From contig CAZAQV010000004.1 of NCBI GenBank assembly GCA_964487255.1, positions 243,106-307,105 of the forward strand: DNA of 64,000 nt. Direction: 5' to 3'. Shown here piece after piece: positions 32,088-40,401 of this stretch. The notes beneath the pieces are model-generated. The model saw only the letters and a list, made by a program, of their open reading frames with translations. It did no database searches and had not been told where the DNA came from. How positions within the stretch are numbered: the stretch's first letter is position 1; every line of letters begins with the position of its first letter. Made by a program: the position numbers and the translations under genes. This stretch comes from CAZAQV01 sp964487255 (GTDB taxonomy: Bacteria > Myxococcota_A > Polyangia > Polyangiales > CAZAQV01).

Positions 32088-33331
32088 CCATCGTCTGCGC
32101 CTAAATCGATGGTTGGATCGAGCATTCGGCGAACGGGGTGGCCGTTTAGAGACACGCTGACGTCGCCAAAGATCGGCCATATCTGGCCACGTTCCCGCGC
32201 ATTCTTCTCTTGGACGATGCGCGCGAAGTCGCGAATCATGTCTGGTTGGGTTTTCATAAAATGAACTTGTGCCGATGTGAAGTAGTTCTCGGGATAAAGC
32301 TCGCGCGTTTCGCCGCTGTTGGGGTTGCGCTCGTAGAACCGAGCGATCGCGACCTTGTCGATGAGCATGACCCGCCACGAGTATCGAAAGCCTTTCTCCG
32401 ACCACAAGACGTCGGAGCCATACACATAGCAGCGAAGGGGTACAACGAGCTGCGCCAAAACAAATACTCCGAGCGCGAGACGGGCGGACAAGGGTAAATA
32501 GCGCTCCTCGCCAGTGCACGGACTACCCATCGCCGCCTGAGCTTTGCTCAAACATCGCTGCGGCCAGCCTGGTTCGCAGAACAACGTAAGGCACACGAGC
32601 ATGACCCAAGGAAAAAGACCGATGGGGAACAAGAATGCTGTGGTGACGTGAAAGCCGACCAACGCAAACATTGTCGGTAGCCGGGTGCGCTGGACAAGAA
32701 GCAAAAATGGCGCGCTGAGATCGAGCAAGGCCGCTGCCCAGCTGCACGCAAACGCCACTTCGGGATGATGCAAAAAAGGCAAATCCGTTTGCGAAAACCA
32801 GAGCCTCAGAGGCTGAGCTCGAAACAGCCAGTCGGGTTGAAGCTTGGCCACACCAGCAAAGAAGTACACCACGCCGACCTGAAAACGCAGGAGCCACAAT
32901 GCCCAAGCGGGAAAGGTTGCCAAACGGGCTGTTCTGCCTAGGCGCACGTCCAAGGAGCCGGCTCGGCCCAAAGGAAGGAAGGCGAGCAGGCCGGTGATCA
33001 GAATGATCAAATAATAGTGGTTGAGGTAGTTGCTCTTATCGATCAGGTGAACGTAAGCGAAGCCGAGGCAAAAGAGCGCGGCGCTAAGCCGGTAGAAAAA
33101 ACCGAGCGCGATGCATGCGCCGAGAAATCCGAGTATGGCAAAATGGATTTCCATCCATGGTCGCGGCCACGGTTTCACCCAATGGAAACCGGTCCAGGTG
33201 AAGAAGTGCTCGGGGTCGTAGAACTGGGTCTCAATCCAACCATGAACAAAATATCGAGCGACCAAAATGACCAGCAATGCTCCAAATGCAATGCGAAAGG
33301 CGACGAGTGAGCCCGTCGCAATGCGGATCAA
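32027..33331 (-). CDS. HTTM / vitamin K-dependent gamma-carboxylase-like membrane protein
   Basis: 434 residues with about eight hydrophobic helices, beginning TGSLVAFRIAFGALLVILVA. Features of the HTTM family (horizontally transferred transmembrane domain of gamma-carboxylases) include LIDKSNYLNHYYLIILITGLL and LLRFQVGVVYFFAGVAKLQPDW, where the N-Y-L-N-H-Y and the Tyr-Phe-x-Ala-Gly-x-x-K motifs are expected. Bacterial homologues have an unproven carboxylase or epoxidase-like activity. It is the last gene of the imelysin/di-heme operon (4-bp ATGA overlap). The final ~20 codons overlap the kinase gene end. Confidence 0.85.
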   Translation of the reverse strand: MIRIATGSLVAFRIAFGALLVILVARYFVHGWIETQFYDPEHFFTWTGFHWVKPWPRPWMEIHFAILGFLGACIALGFFYRLSAALFCLGFAYVHLIDKSNYLNHYYLIILITGLLAFLPLGRAGSLDVRLGRTARLATFPAWALWLLRFQVGVVYFFAGVAKLQPDWLFRAQPLRLWFSQTDLPFLHHPEVAFACSWAAALLDLSAPFLLLVQRTRLPTMFALVGFHVTTAFLFPIGLFPWVMLVCLTLFCEPGWPQRCLSKAQAAMGSPCTGEERYLPLSARLALGVFVLAQLVVPLRCYVYGSDVLWSEKGFRYSWRVMLIDKVAIARFYERNPNSGETRELYPENYFTSAQVHFMKTQPDMIRDFARIVQEKNARERGQIWPIFGDVSVSLNGHPVRRMLDPTIDLGADDGYVSAMMTATTTTAAMPIPR

Positions 33332-34764
33332 AGGTCCTCCAAGAACGCGAGCAGCGCGGCGCGGTCGTCGGCGGACAAGTTGCGGAAAAACGCCTGCGCC
33401 TTGGCGGCTTCGCCATCATGCCACAAAATCGCTTCGGCCAAGTTGCGCGCACGACCGTCGTGAAGAAACGTCGTGTGGCCGTTGACCCGTTCCACAAGAC
33501 CGATGCCCCACAGCGGCGGTGTTCGCCATTCGCGGCCACTGGCGTCGTGGTCGGGTCGGTCGTCACTGAGTCCAGGCCCCATGTCGTGCAAGAGCAAATC
33601 GGTGTAGGGATAGATGGTCTGGTGCGCCAGCTCGGGGAAAGCCTCGTCTGGTCCCGTCACGTGCATCGGGGTGTGGCACCCTGTGCATGCCTGGCCGAAG
33701 AGTTGTTCACCCCGCACAACCTTCGAATCCAAAGGGTTTCGACGGGCCGGTACGGCCAAGGTTTTGAGGTAGAAGACCACGAGGTCGAGTTTTTCTTGCT
33801 CGAGCTCGGGTGTTCCTCCATTTGGATGCTTGCCTGCGCTGGCCTGTCTCGACGAGAAGTGTTCGTTGGGAAAGAGTGTCGTCGTGATGCCCATGTCGCC
33901 CCCGAACGCCCCTGCCGCTTGCTGCTCCACCGTGGGTTGATTGGCCTTCCAACCGAAGCGGCCGACGACCGTCTTCTGCAATGCGACGTCGGGCACTCGG
34001 TTGGGTCGACCCGAAATGCCATCGCCATTGTCGTCGTTGGGGTCGGCGAGTTCCATCAGTCGCTCGACGGGGATGCTTTCCAACAGTCCGACACCAAAAA
34101 CGGGTGGGGCAACCCGTGGAGAAACTCGCAGGTTTACATCGAGGGCGCCGTAGGTGGGCTTTTCAAGGGAATAGGTCGGGCTGCGCAGCGAATAGCTGGA
34201 GCCGTCGGAATACGTCCCGACGATTTCCTCATAGTGGACGCGCGGGGTCGCCTCGCCAGCGAGATCCAAGATGCCGTAGGGCTGAATCTGTTGTCCATAC
34301 ACCGGATCGGCGGAAACCTTTTGATTCGTCGGATCGATCACTGAAATTCGAACTAGCAGGCCGACGAAAGGATCTGTCGGCTTCGTGGGAGGAGCTCCGC
34401 GACCATCGCGGATATGACACGCAGAGCACGACGGAGCGTTGTAGAAGGGCCCCAGTCCGTCCCGGCCTTGTGCCGAAGCGGGGGCGATGACCCAGTTGAC
34501 CCGGAAGAGTGAATTGCCGCCGAAAAATGCGTCCGCACGCTTGCCGCGCACTTGTGGAGAAACCTGTCCAAAGGCATCGCGAGATATATCGGAGACGGTG
34601 TTGTCGCCGCCCGCAGGATGTGCGAGGGCCCCATCGGCGAAACTTTCGCGATCGGTGCTGAGTTCTTCGTTGGACGCCGCTTTGTTGTCACAAGCCAGCG
34701 CAAAGCTCGCCCCGGCAACAACAAGAGCGACAACTCTTAACTTCGCCCATCCGACAAAGATCAC
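33328..34764 (-). CDS. Di-heme oxidoreductase (DUF1111), lipoprotein
   Basis: 478 residues. The signal peptide ends with lipobox FALAC, so it is anchored to a membrane outside the cytoplasm. Two c-type heme sites are present: CSACH in NAPSCSACHIRDGRG and CTGCH in GQACTGCHTPMH. The family core RTPPLWGIGLVERVNG and TTFLHDGRARNLAEAILWHDGEA marks the DUF1111 thiol-oxidoreductase-like/di-heme group. The operon order, with two imelysins upstream and HTTM downstream, is a recurrent arrangement linked to iron handling. It probably transfers electrons to or from iron or a copper/iron-binding partner. Confidence 0.88.
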   Translation of the reverse strand: MIFVGWAKLRVVALVVAGASFALACDNKAASNEELSTDRESFADGALAHPAGGDNTVSDISRDAFGQVSPQVRGKRADAFFGGNSLFRVNWVIAPASAQGRDGLGPFYNAPSCSACHIRDGRGAPPTKPTDPFVGLLVRISVIDPTNQKVSADPVYGQQIQPYGILDLAGEATPRVHYEEIVGTYSDGSSYSLRSPTYSLEKPTYGALDVNLRVSPRVAPPVFGVGLLESIPVERLMELADPNDDNGDGISGRPNRVPDVALQKTVVGRFGWKANQPTVEQQAAGAFGGDMGITTTLFPNEHFSSRQASAGKHPNGGTPELEQEKLDLVVFYLKTLAVPARRNPLDSKVVRGEQLFGQACTGCHTPMHVTGPDEAFPELAHQTIYPYTDLLLHDMGPGLSDDRPDHDASGREWRTPPLWGIGLVERVNGHTTFLHDGRARNLAEAILWHDGEAAKAQAFFRNLSADDRAALLAFLEDL

Positions 34765-35963
34765 TGTTGAACCTTCTTTTTAGGCGCCGCGTCGAGCTGG
34801 CTCGCAAGTCGAGCAAAAAGCCCGTTGAGTTCGGTCAACCGGTCAATCGCCGCGCGCACGGCACGGCGGCCAGGTCGATCGTCGGTACCCTGGATCGCTT
34901 GATCGAAAGGTTCGAGATGTGGACTCTTTAGGGCTTCGATGACGTCGGCGAGTTTACGCTCGACAGCGGCGGATAGCTTTGGATCGCGCTCCCTCGCCAA
35001 ACTCCGTAGGCCTCGGCCCTCGAAGTCGTACTGGCCGCTGCTCGACTCGTATTTCCCGAGCCAGACATTTTGAATTCCGATGGCGTCATGGAGATGATCG
35101 AGATGGGTGGTGTCGCTGAAGCAGGAGTGCTCGTCCTCTTTGTCCTTGGTTGTGTAGGGCGCCGTCAAACGTTCACCGCGCAGCTCGGCAAAGGCGAGGC
35201 TTCCGACGCCGGTGACGATTCGTTTGAGCGCTGAGTTGGGCTCGAGCGCGAGGAAGTTCGCCCTGTAGTTGTCCTTCTTACCCGGCGCCCACTCGCGCTG
35301 TACGAATGTTAGATCACGCACCAACATCTCCGCACATGCCGAAAGATAGGCTCTGCGTCGCTCGGCGTTCACTCCCTTCCCATCGACATAGTCTGTGTAG
35401 CTGCGCTCGCCGCCGCCCGGTCCAGGGTCCACGTCTTGACCCCAAAGCAAAAATTCGATCGCGTGCCACCCGGTGGATACGTGCGTCTCGCCACCCTGTT
35501 CGTTGGCAGCGCGCAGCGCATCGATAGTGAGTGTTTGGTCGGCTTGATTGATTAACCCAGATTTGGGTTCGCCTATCACGTAGTCGATATACGACTCATC
35601 GAGTGGCCAAGCGTTGATGAACGCTTCAGGACCATCTGGGCTGCGATCGATGGGGCCACCGCTAAAGCGGGCAACTTCGGTCTGAATGTAGTGTGGCCGT
35701 GCGGCGCGCCACGCCGACTTGCATGCTTCGAAGTGTGCCTCGGTTGGATCGGCCTTGAAGGTTTCAATCGCCGTTCGCAGATCTCCTGCTAACGCGACGT
35801 TATCAGAATACATCTTATGCATGAGATCCGCGTAATCAGAGACGATGTCCTTGACCGACGTCGCTTGCGTTGCGTTGGCTTTCGGTTTTTTGCCTACGTC
35901 GTCGTTTTTGCTACACGAACAAAGGCAGAGCGTGCAAAGGATGATTGAGCGCAATAGGGTCAT
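34761..35963 (-). CDS. Imelysin-family protein, lipoprotein
   Basis: 400 residues. The N-terminal signal MTLLRSIILCTLCLCSCS has cysteines suited to lipidation. The imelysin fold motif GWHAIEFLLWGQD carries the GxHxxE signature. PHYIQTEVARFSGGPID and EAFINAWPLDESYIDYVIG are typical of the ICMP/IrpA-like branch. Imelysins are periplasmic or surface proteins implicated in iron or copper acquisition; peptidase activity was proposed but is doubtful. The start overlaps nothing upstream, and its stop overlaps the di-heme gene start by 4 bp. Confidence 0.88.
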   Translation of the reverse strand: MTLLRSIILCTLCLCSCSKNDDVGKKPKANATQATSVKDIVSDYADLMHKMYSDNVALAGDLRTAIETFKADPTEAHFEACKSAWRAARPHYIQTEVARFSGGPIDRSPDGPEAFINAWPLDESYIDYVIGEPKSGLINQADQTLTIDALRAANEQGGETHVSTGWHAIEFLLWGQDVDPGPGGGERSYTDYVDGKGVNAERRRAYLSACAEMLVRDLTFVQREWAPGKKDNYRANFLALEPNSALKRIVTGVGSLAFAELRGERLTAPYTTKDKEDEHSCFSDTTHLDHLHDAIGIQNVWLGKYESSSGQYDFEGRGLRSLARERDPKLSAAVERKLADVIEALKSPHLEPFDQAIQGTDDRPGRRAVRAAIDRLTELNGLFARLASQLDAAPKKKVQQ

Positions 35964-35966
35964 GAT

Positions 35967-37157
35967 CTAGTCTCCGTCGAAACCGCCGAACGAAAGGTTG
36001 CTGTTGAAGGTCGCCACCAAGTGAGCCGCCAAACGGTCACGCAAGGTTCCCATGACGTTGTACGCTTTGCTAATCGAGACTTCTGATTCGAAGATCGCCT
36101 GATCGAGCGGAGGAGGGATTGCTCGCAAATTGTGAACGGAACGGTCGAAGGCGAAGGCCAACGATTCGTGGAGCTCAGGGCTCGCCATCTCGACGCGCTG
36201 GCGCAAACCGGGGCGTGAGTTGGCTCCATCGTAGAGGCGATGGATGGCCTCGATTTGTGCGATCAGCGCAGCAATCGCCTGATCGCTTCGATGGCCCTCG
36301 ATCAGCTCCGGGCGCCGGTTGTCGATGTCGTGCATCGGTTCTCGAAGTTGTGAGTCTTTGAGCAGCTCGACCAGGCTCACCATTCGACTGATCATCGCGT
36401 CGAGGGCTGCCTGAGCATCGGGGTACGGCGAGCCCGAGGAATTGGGGCGGAGAAACGCACGCAAGGCCGGTCCGTCACTGGGATCCCAGCGCTCCTTGAG
36501 CGCGAGCGCGGACGACGCGACACCGCGACTGAGCGCGGTGAGCAAAGCACGACGATGTGTGCCCTGGACTCCTTTTGTTAGCGTAGCGAATGCCTTTTTA
36601 GTTCCGCCATCCTGATCGTAGAGAACGTATTCGAGGGTGAGCAATCCCTTTTGTCGGGAACCAAGAGCGGCGATGTGTTCAGTGCTGAGAGGTTCTCTTT
36701 TCCTTGCGAGCGCTTCGACGGCCGCTTCGTCGATGGGAAAACTGGCAAGCTCCTGACTGAGAATCTCAGCATTTTCGGGTGGTACGAGACAAGGCACCGC
36801 GCTTTTCCAGGCGAGCCAGGTCGCTTGCCAGGCCGAGCGAAGAGCGTCGAACTTGGCGTGCGTGGGGGCTTTTTCGAAGTCTTTCGCGCTGCTTGCTAGC
36901 GTCGTGGCAGCGAGCGAGAAGGTTTCGAAGCTCGGCACAATCACGCCGCGTGCCAGATTCTCGACGAGCTGCTGCACTGAGGCGTTGGTTTCGGGCTCCT
37001 CTTGCACCTCCATGGACGCATTTCTGTCAGTTGCCACGGGCTCGTCCGCCCCCGGCTCGCTATCGGCGCTATCGGTGGCTGCAAATCGCATCCAAATCAA
37101 GATGCCTATTCCAAGTGCGACGCTGGTGATAGCGAGGCCAATCCGGCTTCTTCGCAT
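35967..37157 (-). CDS. Second imelysin-like protein with altered signature motif
   Basis: 396 residues from ATG 37157 (MRRSRIGLAITSVALG), with an N-terminal signal or anchor helix. The overall pattern is imelysin: FDALRSAWQATWLAWKSAVP, then FPIDEAAVEALA and a motif GLLTLEYVLYDQDGG at the place where GxHxxEFLLW normally stands. The His is replaced and only the Glu remains, so metal binding may be lost. It precedes the other imelysin gene by 3 bp and is probably the first gene of the operon. A 13-bp palindrome lies about 70 bp upstream. Confidence 0.8.
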   Translation of the reverse strand: MRRSRIGLAITSVALGIGILIWMRFAATDSADSEPGADEPVATDRNASMEVQEEPETNASVQQLVENLARGVIVPSFETFSLAATTLASSAKDFEKAPTHAKFDALRSAWQATWLAWKSAVPCLVPPENAEILSQELASFPIDEAAVEALARKREPLSTEHIAALGSRQKGLLTLEYVLYDQDGGTKKAFATLTKGVQGTHRRALLTALSRGVASSALALKERWDPSDGPALRAFLRPNSSGSPYPDAQAALDAMISRMVSLVELLKDSQLREPMHDIDNRRPELIEGHRSDQAIAALIAQIEAIHRLYDGANSRPGLRQRVEMASPELHESLAFAFDRSVHNLRAIPPPLDQAIFESEVSISKAYNVMGTLRDRLAAHLVATFNSNLSFGGFDGD

Positions 37158-37227
37158 GCACCGAATCTTGCCAGCACATGCCATGCGCTGACAAGCAGGT
37201 GCATTGCACCGAAGTGCCAGATGTGGA

Positions 37228-37240
37228 CAAGATTATCTTG
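37228..37240. promoter_or_regulatory. Palindrome CAAGATTATCTTG upstream of the imelysin operon, candidate metal-regulator site
   Basis: CAAGAT and ATCTTG are perfect inverted halves around one central base, about 70 bp upstream of the first imelysin gene. It contains GATAATC on the minus strand, resembling the core of a Fur box, which would suit an iron-uptake operon. It overlaps the stop codon of the upstream membrane-protein gene. The assignment to Fur is inference from the core sequence and the operon content. Confidence 0.35.
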
Positions 37241-37886
37241 CTGGCCCCGCGCCTGAGCTTTTCGCGCACATCATGATGTGCATGGCGATGCATAGGCCGC
37301 ATGCCACGCCGACGATGCCCCCGAAAAAGGAAAAAGTCAGTGTGTGACCCACCTGACGGGCCAAGGCCCGGATATGCGTGTAACTTAGCCAGGGCGATGC
37401 AAGCAACATGCTAAGGACCGGGATCAACGCGGTCCAGATGACCGTTGAAACTGCTGCGAAGCTACGACTCACCTTTTGTTGACGGCCGAGACTATAGCCA
37501 GACAAGAATAAAACGCTCACGACACCAATCGCGAGGCGCGTGCCGCCCACGTAGGGCAGGCGCAGCGAACCAAAGTACGAGCCTCCAATGTTCGTGAACA
37601 CGATGGACAGAGTCGCAACGAGCAAGGTGACGGCGACCAGCAAAAACGCGGTCGGCCGGCCGCGCTTCTCCCAGCGTCCGACGACCTCGCTCAGCCCGAC
37701 GGAGAGGAGGGTTCCCAGACCTGCGCTAAAAGTGGGTACCCGAATCCACAACAAGCGCAGGGTTTCGTCGCTCGTCCAGGGGCTTAGTTCCTTTGTATAG
37801 CTCCAGATTATCCAAATGCCTGCGAGCAGGCCACACACGAAGCCCGGAAACACACGCCTAGGATGTTTGGGTGGAATCGATTCCAC
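37233..37886 (-). CDS. Hypothetical multi-pass membrane protein
   Basis: 217 residues from a probable GTG start at 37886 (after GAGG), because the open frame further upstream lies antisense to aroKB and is not protein-like. Six hydrophobic helices are visible, among them VFPGFVCGLLAGIWIIWSY, AFLLVAVTLLVATLSIVFTN and LTFSFFGGIVGVACGLCIAM. I do not recognise the family. It is divergent from aroKB, with about 46 bp between starts, and ends just before the imelysin operon, which it might share transcription with. Confidence 0.6.
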   Translation of the reverse strand: MESIPPKHPRRVFPGFVCGLLAGIWIIWSYTKELSPWTSDETLRLLWIRVPTFSAGLGTLLSVGLSEVVGRWEKRGRPTAFLLVAVTLLVATLSIVFTNIGGSYFGSLRLPYVGGTRLAIGVVSVLFLSGYSLGRQQKVSRSFAAVSTVIWTALIPVLSMLLASPWLSYTHIRALARQVGHTLTFSFFGGIVGVACGLCIAMHIMMCAKSSGAGPAR

Positions 37887-37932
37887 TGCCTCGAGTTTAG
37901 CGTGTGCCGCTGAAGCCCTGTAGACTGGAGCG

Positions 37933-39501
37933 GTGAAAGTTTTCCTATCGGGCCCGATGGGGGTCGGAAAGAGCACGGTGGGCCGCGCGTTGGCGGCGAA
38001 GCTTGGGGTTGAATTTGTCGACCTTGACGCGCGTGTCGAGGCGGTTGCGGGTAAGTCCATCACAGATATTTTCGCGGATGGCGGCGAGCCACACTTCCGA
38101 CGGGTAGAACGCGAGGTCTTCGAAGAGGTGTGCAAAGAGTCCGCGTTTGTCTGTGCGCTCGGTGGGGGAGCGGTCACACAACAGGCAGTTCGACGCGCCG
38201 CGCAGTTTGACGGACGCCTGGTCACACTGCGTGCCCCGGCTGAAGCCATTCGGGCCAGACTCAGTCCAGAGGAGCGAAAAAGGCGACCCCTGATCGCGGG
38301 TGAAGACGGGCTTGCGCGTCTTGAGGCGCTCACCCAGAAGCGTCACGACACGTATTGCGAAGCCCACGACGTGATGGATGTGGGGCACTCGGACCCGGGC
38401 GAGGTCGTCGCCCGGCTCCTGCCCGAACTCGAAATCGACAAGGTACTCGTGCCGCTCGGAGCTCGAAGCTACACCGTCGACATCGGTCGAGGTCTGCGGT
38501 CGCGCGCCGCGGATGTTGCGGTCGGAGCTTCTTCTTGTTTTCTGGTTACCGATTCGAACGTCGAAAAGCTTTGGCTTGAGCATGCGCTTGCTGCACTCGC
38601 GCCGGCGCACCCAAATGTCCAGCACGTGAGCTTCGTCGCCGGCGAGTCCAACAAAACCGCTCAGACCGTGTTCTCACTGTGGGATAAAGCGCTTGGCTCG
38701 GGCCTTGATCGCAAGGGCTTGCTGGTTGCGCTCGGCGGTGGCGTTGCTGGTGACCTCGGCGGCTTTGTCGCGGCAACATTGTTTCGCGGGGTCGATGTAC
38801 TTCAGCTGCCCACTTCGCTGCTCGCGATGGTCGACAGCTCGGTGGGCGGCAAAACCGGTTTCGACCACGAACTGGGTAAGAACTTGATCGGTGCTTTTCA
38901 CCAACCCAAAAGCGTGATCTGTGATCTGGATTTTCTCTCTACGCTTCCGAAAGAAGAACGTTTTTCCGGCCTTGCGGAAGTGGTCAAGGCAGCCTGGCTC
39001 GATGGTGAAGAGAGCGTACGCGCCCTCGAGGCAGACGCCGACGCGCTTCGCCATGGCGACCTTGATGCACTCGGGCGAGCCGTTCGAATGGCGGTTCGAC
39101 TGAAGGCGCGCATTGTGGCCGAAGATGAGCGCGAGGGTGGCTTGCGTCGGTTGCTGAACCTCGGCCACACAGTGGGCCACGCGCTCGAAGCTGCGGGTGG
39201 GTATGCGCAGCTGCGTCACGGCGAAGCGATTTCTCTCGGTATGATCATCGCGTTTCGTTACGCAACGAGCCGCGGATGGGCCGACCCCACCGACGCACAG
39301 CGCGTTCAAACGCTGCTCAGTCGGCTCGCGCTTCCTACATCCGTCCACACAACCGCAGAAGCACGACCTTTCTTACACCAAGACAAGAAGCGAAGTGGGC
39401 AGCACATTGGGTTTGTTTTTCCTGGTAAACCCGGTCTTACACGCGTTGAGCACGTAACGCTCGACGAGCTTGAGACATTTCTGGCGAATAATTTTCCCTG
39501 A
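37933..39501 (+). CDS. aroKB: Bifunctional shikimate kinase / 3-dehydroquinate synthase
   Basis: 522 residues from a GTG start after GGAG. Residues 1 to about 165 are shikimate kinase: Walker A GPMGVGKST (7-15), DLDARVEAVAGKSI, and GGGAVTQ with the RRPLIAG lid. Residues about 175-520 are dehydroquinate synthase: VALGGGVAGDLGGFVAATLF, LLAMVDSSVGGKTGFDH, GKNLIGAFHQPKSV, and NLGHTVGHALEA with the zinc-binding histidines, then LRHGEAISLGM. Both reactions belong to the chorismate pathway. Fused AroK-AroB proteins occur in several lineages; here both halves look complete. Confidence 0.93.
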   Translation: MKVFLSGPMGVGKSTVGRALAAKLGVEFVDLDARVEAVAGKSITDIFADGGEPHFRRVEREVFEEVCKESAFVCALGGGAVTQQAVRRAAQFDGRLVTLRAPAEAIRARLSPEERKRRPLIAGEDGLARLEALTQKRHDTYCEAHDVMDVGHSDPGEVVARLLPELEIDKVLVPLGARSYTVDIGRGLRSRAADVAVGASSCFLVTDSNVEKLWLEHALAALAPAHPNVQHVSFVAGESNKTAQTVFSLWDKALGSGLDRKGLLVALGGGVAGDLGGFVAATLFRGVDVLQLPTSLLAMVDSSVGGKTGFDHELGKNLIGAFHQPKSVICDLDFLSTLPKEERFSGLAEVVKAAWLDGEESVRALEADADALRHGDLDALGRAVRMAVRLKARIVAEDEREGGLRRLLNLGHTVGHALEAAGGYAQLRHGEAISLGMIIAFRYATSRGWADPTDAQRVQTLLSRLALPTSVHTTAEARPFLHQDKKRSGQHIGFVFPGKPGLTRVEHVTLDELETFLANNFP

Positions 39502-39547
39502 CCGCCCCAGCACGTTAGAATTGAAGAGTCGGCGGAGGACATTTCTT

Positions 39548-40270
39548 ATGCGACTAAGTGCATTGCTGGGAGCGGTATTGGGTGTGGCTGTTTTGAGCGG
39601 TTGTGTGGATCACGACTCGGCATCCATTGTGGTTTACGGGCATGCGAGTCCGGTGAGTCCCTGTGGAGAGCGGCGCCTCACGACCACCACGACGACGCTC
39701 ACGGCAGGTAGCTACAACGTGGACTACGCAAGCAGTGGCTATCAACTCTTTCCCATCGTCGAAAATCGCTTGATCGATAGGACGACCGACTTGTCTGCGA
39801 ACCCGAACGACGTTCGTCTCACCGAGGCTGAGGTGACTTTGTTGACCAGTTCGGGCGACGTGTTACCCACCACCGGGCCCAATCCCTTCACCACCATTGC
39901 CAATGGCTTGGCACAAACAGGCGGCGTCGCGGCTCCGCAGATTACGGCCATCCCGATTAGTTACATCGGTGACCTCAAGGCTTTTGTCGGTGACGGGTCG
40001 GACACGATTCTCATTCGTGTTCAGATTCTCGGAGAGACGCTTGGGGGTGTGGACGTGGTCGCGCCTGAGTGGGACTATCCCGTCGATATCGTCACGGGCT
40101 CCGCGGGGTTTCAGTGTGTTGGGGAGATCCCAGGTGCGCAGTTGGTGGGTACTGAAGGTTGTTTTCAAGGGCAAGACTACGTGGCGGACGCTTGTCAGTC
40201 GGCGGCGCTCATCGACTCGGTTTGTGGCGGTTATGACGTTTGCTTCCCGCCTCAGGAGACGACTCCTTAG
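39548..40270 (+). CDS. Predicted lipoprotein, unknown function
   Basis: 240 residues, start ATG 39548 giving signal peptide MRLSALLGAVLGVAVLSGC with lipobox LSGC. The mature protein begins VDHDSASIVVYGHASP, is rich in Thr/Val and looks all-beta, with four cysteines in the last 50 residues (FQCVGEIPG, EGCFQGQDY, DACQSA, DSVCGGYDVCF). No family recognised. The sequence pattern is typical of secreted lipoproteins in myxobacterial relatives. It follows aroKB by 46 bp. Confidence 0.7.
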   Translation: MRLSALLGAVLGVAVLSGCVDHDSASIVVYGHASPVSPCGERRLTTTTTTLTAGSYNVDYASSGYQLFPIVENRLIDRTTDLSANPNDVRLTEAEVTLLTSSGDVLPTTGPNPFTTIANGLAQTGGVAAPQITAIPISYIGDLKAFVGDGSDTILIRVQILGETLGGVDVVAPEWDYPVDIVTGSAGFQCVGEIPGAQLVGTEGCFQGQDYVADACQSAALIDSVCGGYDVCFPPQETTP

Positions 40271-40401
40271 ATCGGCTCCATCTTAAACTGATCTTGGCTT
40301 ACCTCCTCCGCAGGTCGCTCGAAGTACCCTTTCGTACGTCTTCGCTCCCTCTGTGCGGGGGCACTCAACCTCAGTTCAACCTGAAACCGATCTGGCGTCG
40401 G
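40271..40401. repeat. Intergenic region with palindromic segments
   Basis: The 131 bp between convergent genes contain AGATCGG near the left end and CCGATCT near the right end, and an internal imperfect palindrome around CTCGAAGTACC and CGTACGTCTTCGCT. A similar arrangement (CTCGAGTACC, then TGTACACTGCGCT) occurs in the intergenic region 57556-57686. No open reading frame or classic terminator with a T tract is seen. Confidence 0.3.

Noticed and set aside
37887..38333. Upstream extension of the hypothetical membrane protein
   Set aside because: It lies antisense to aroKB and encodes Ser/Arg/Thr-rich sequence with no resemblance to the membrane part; GTG 37886 is a better start.
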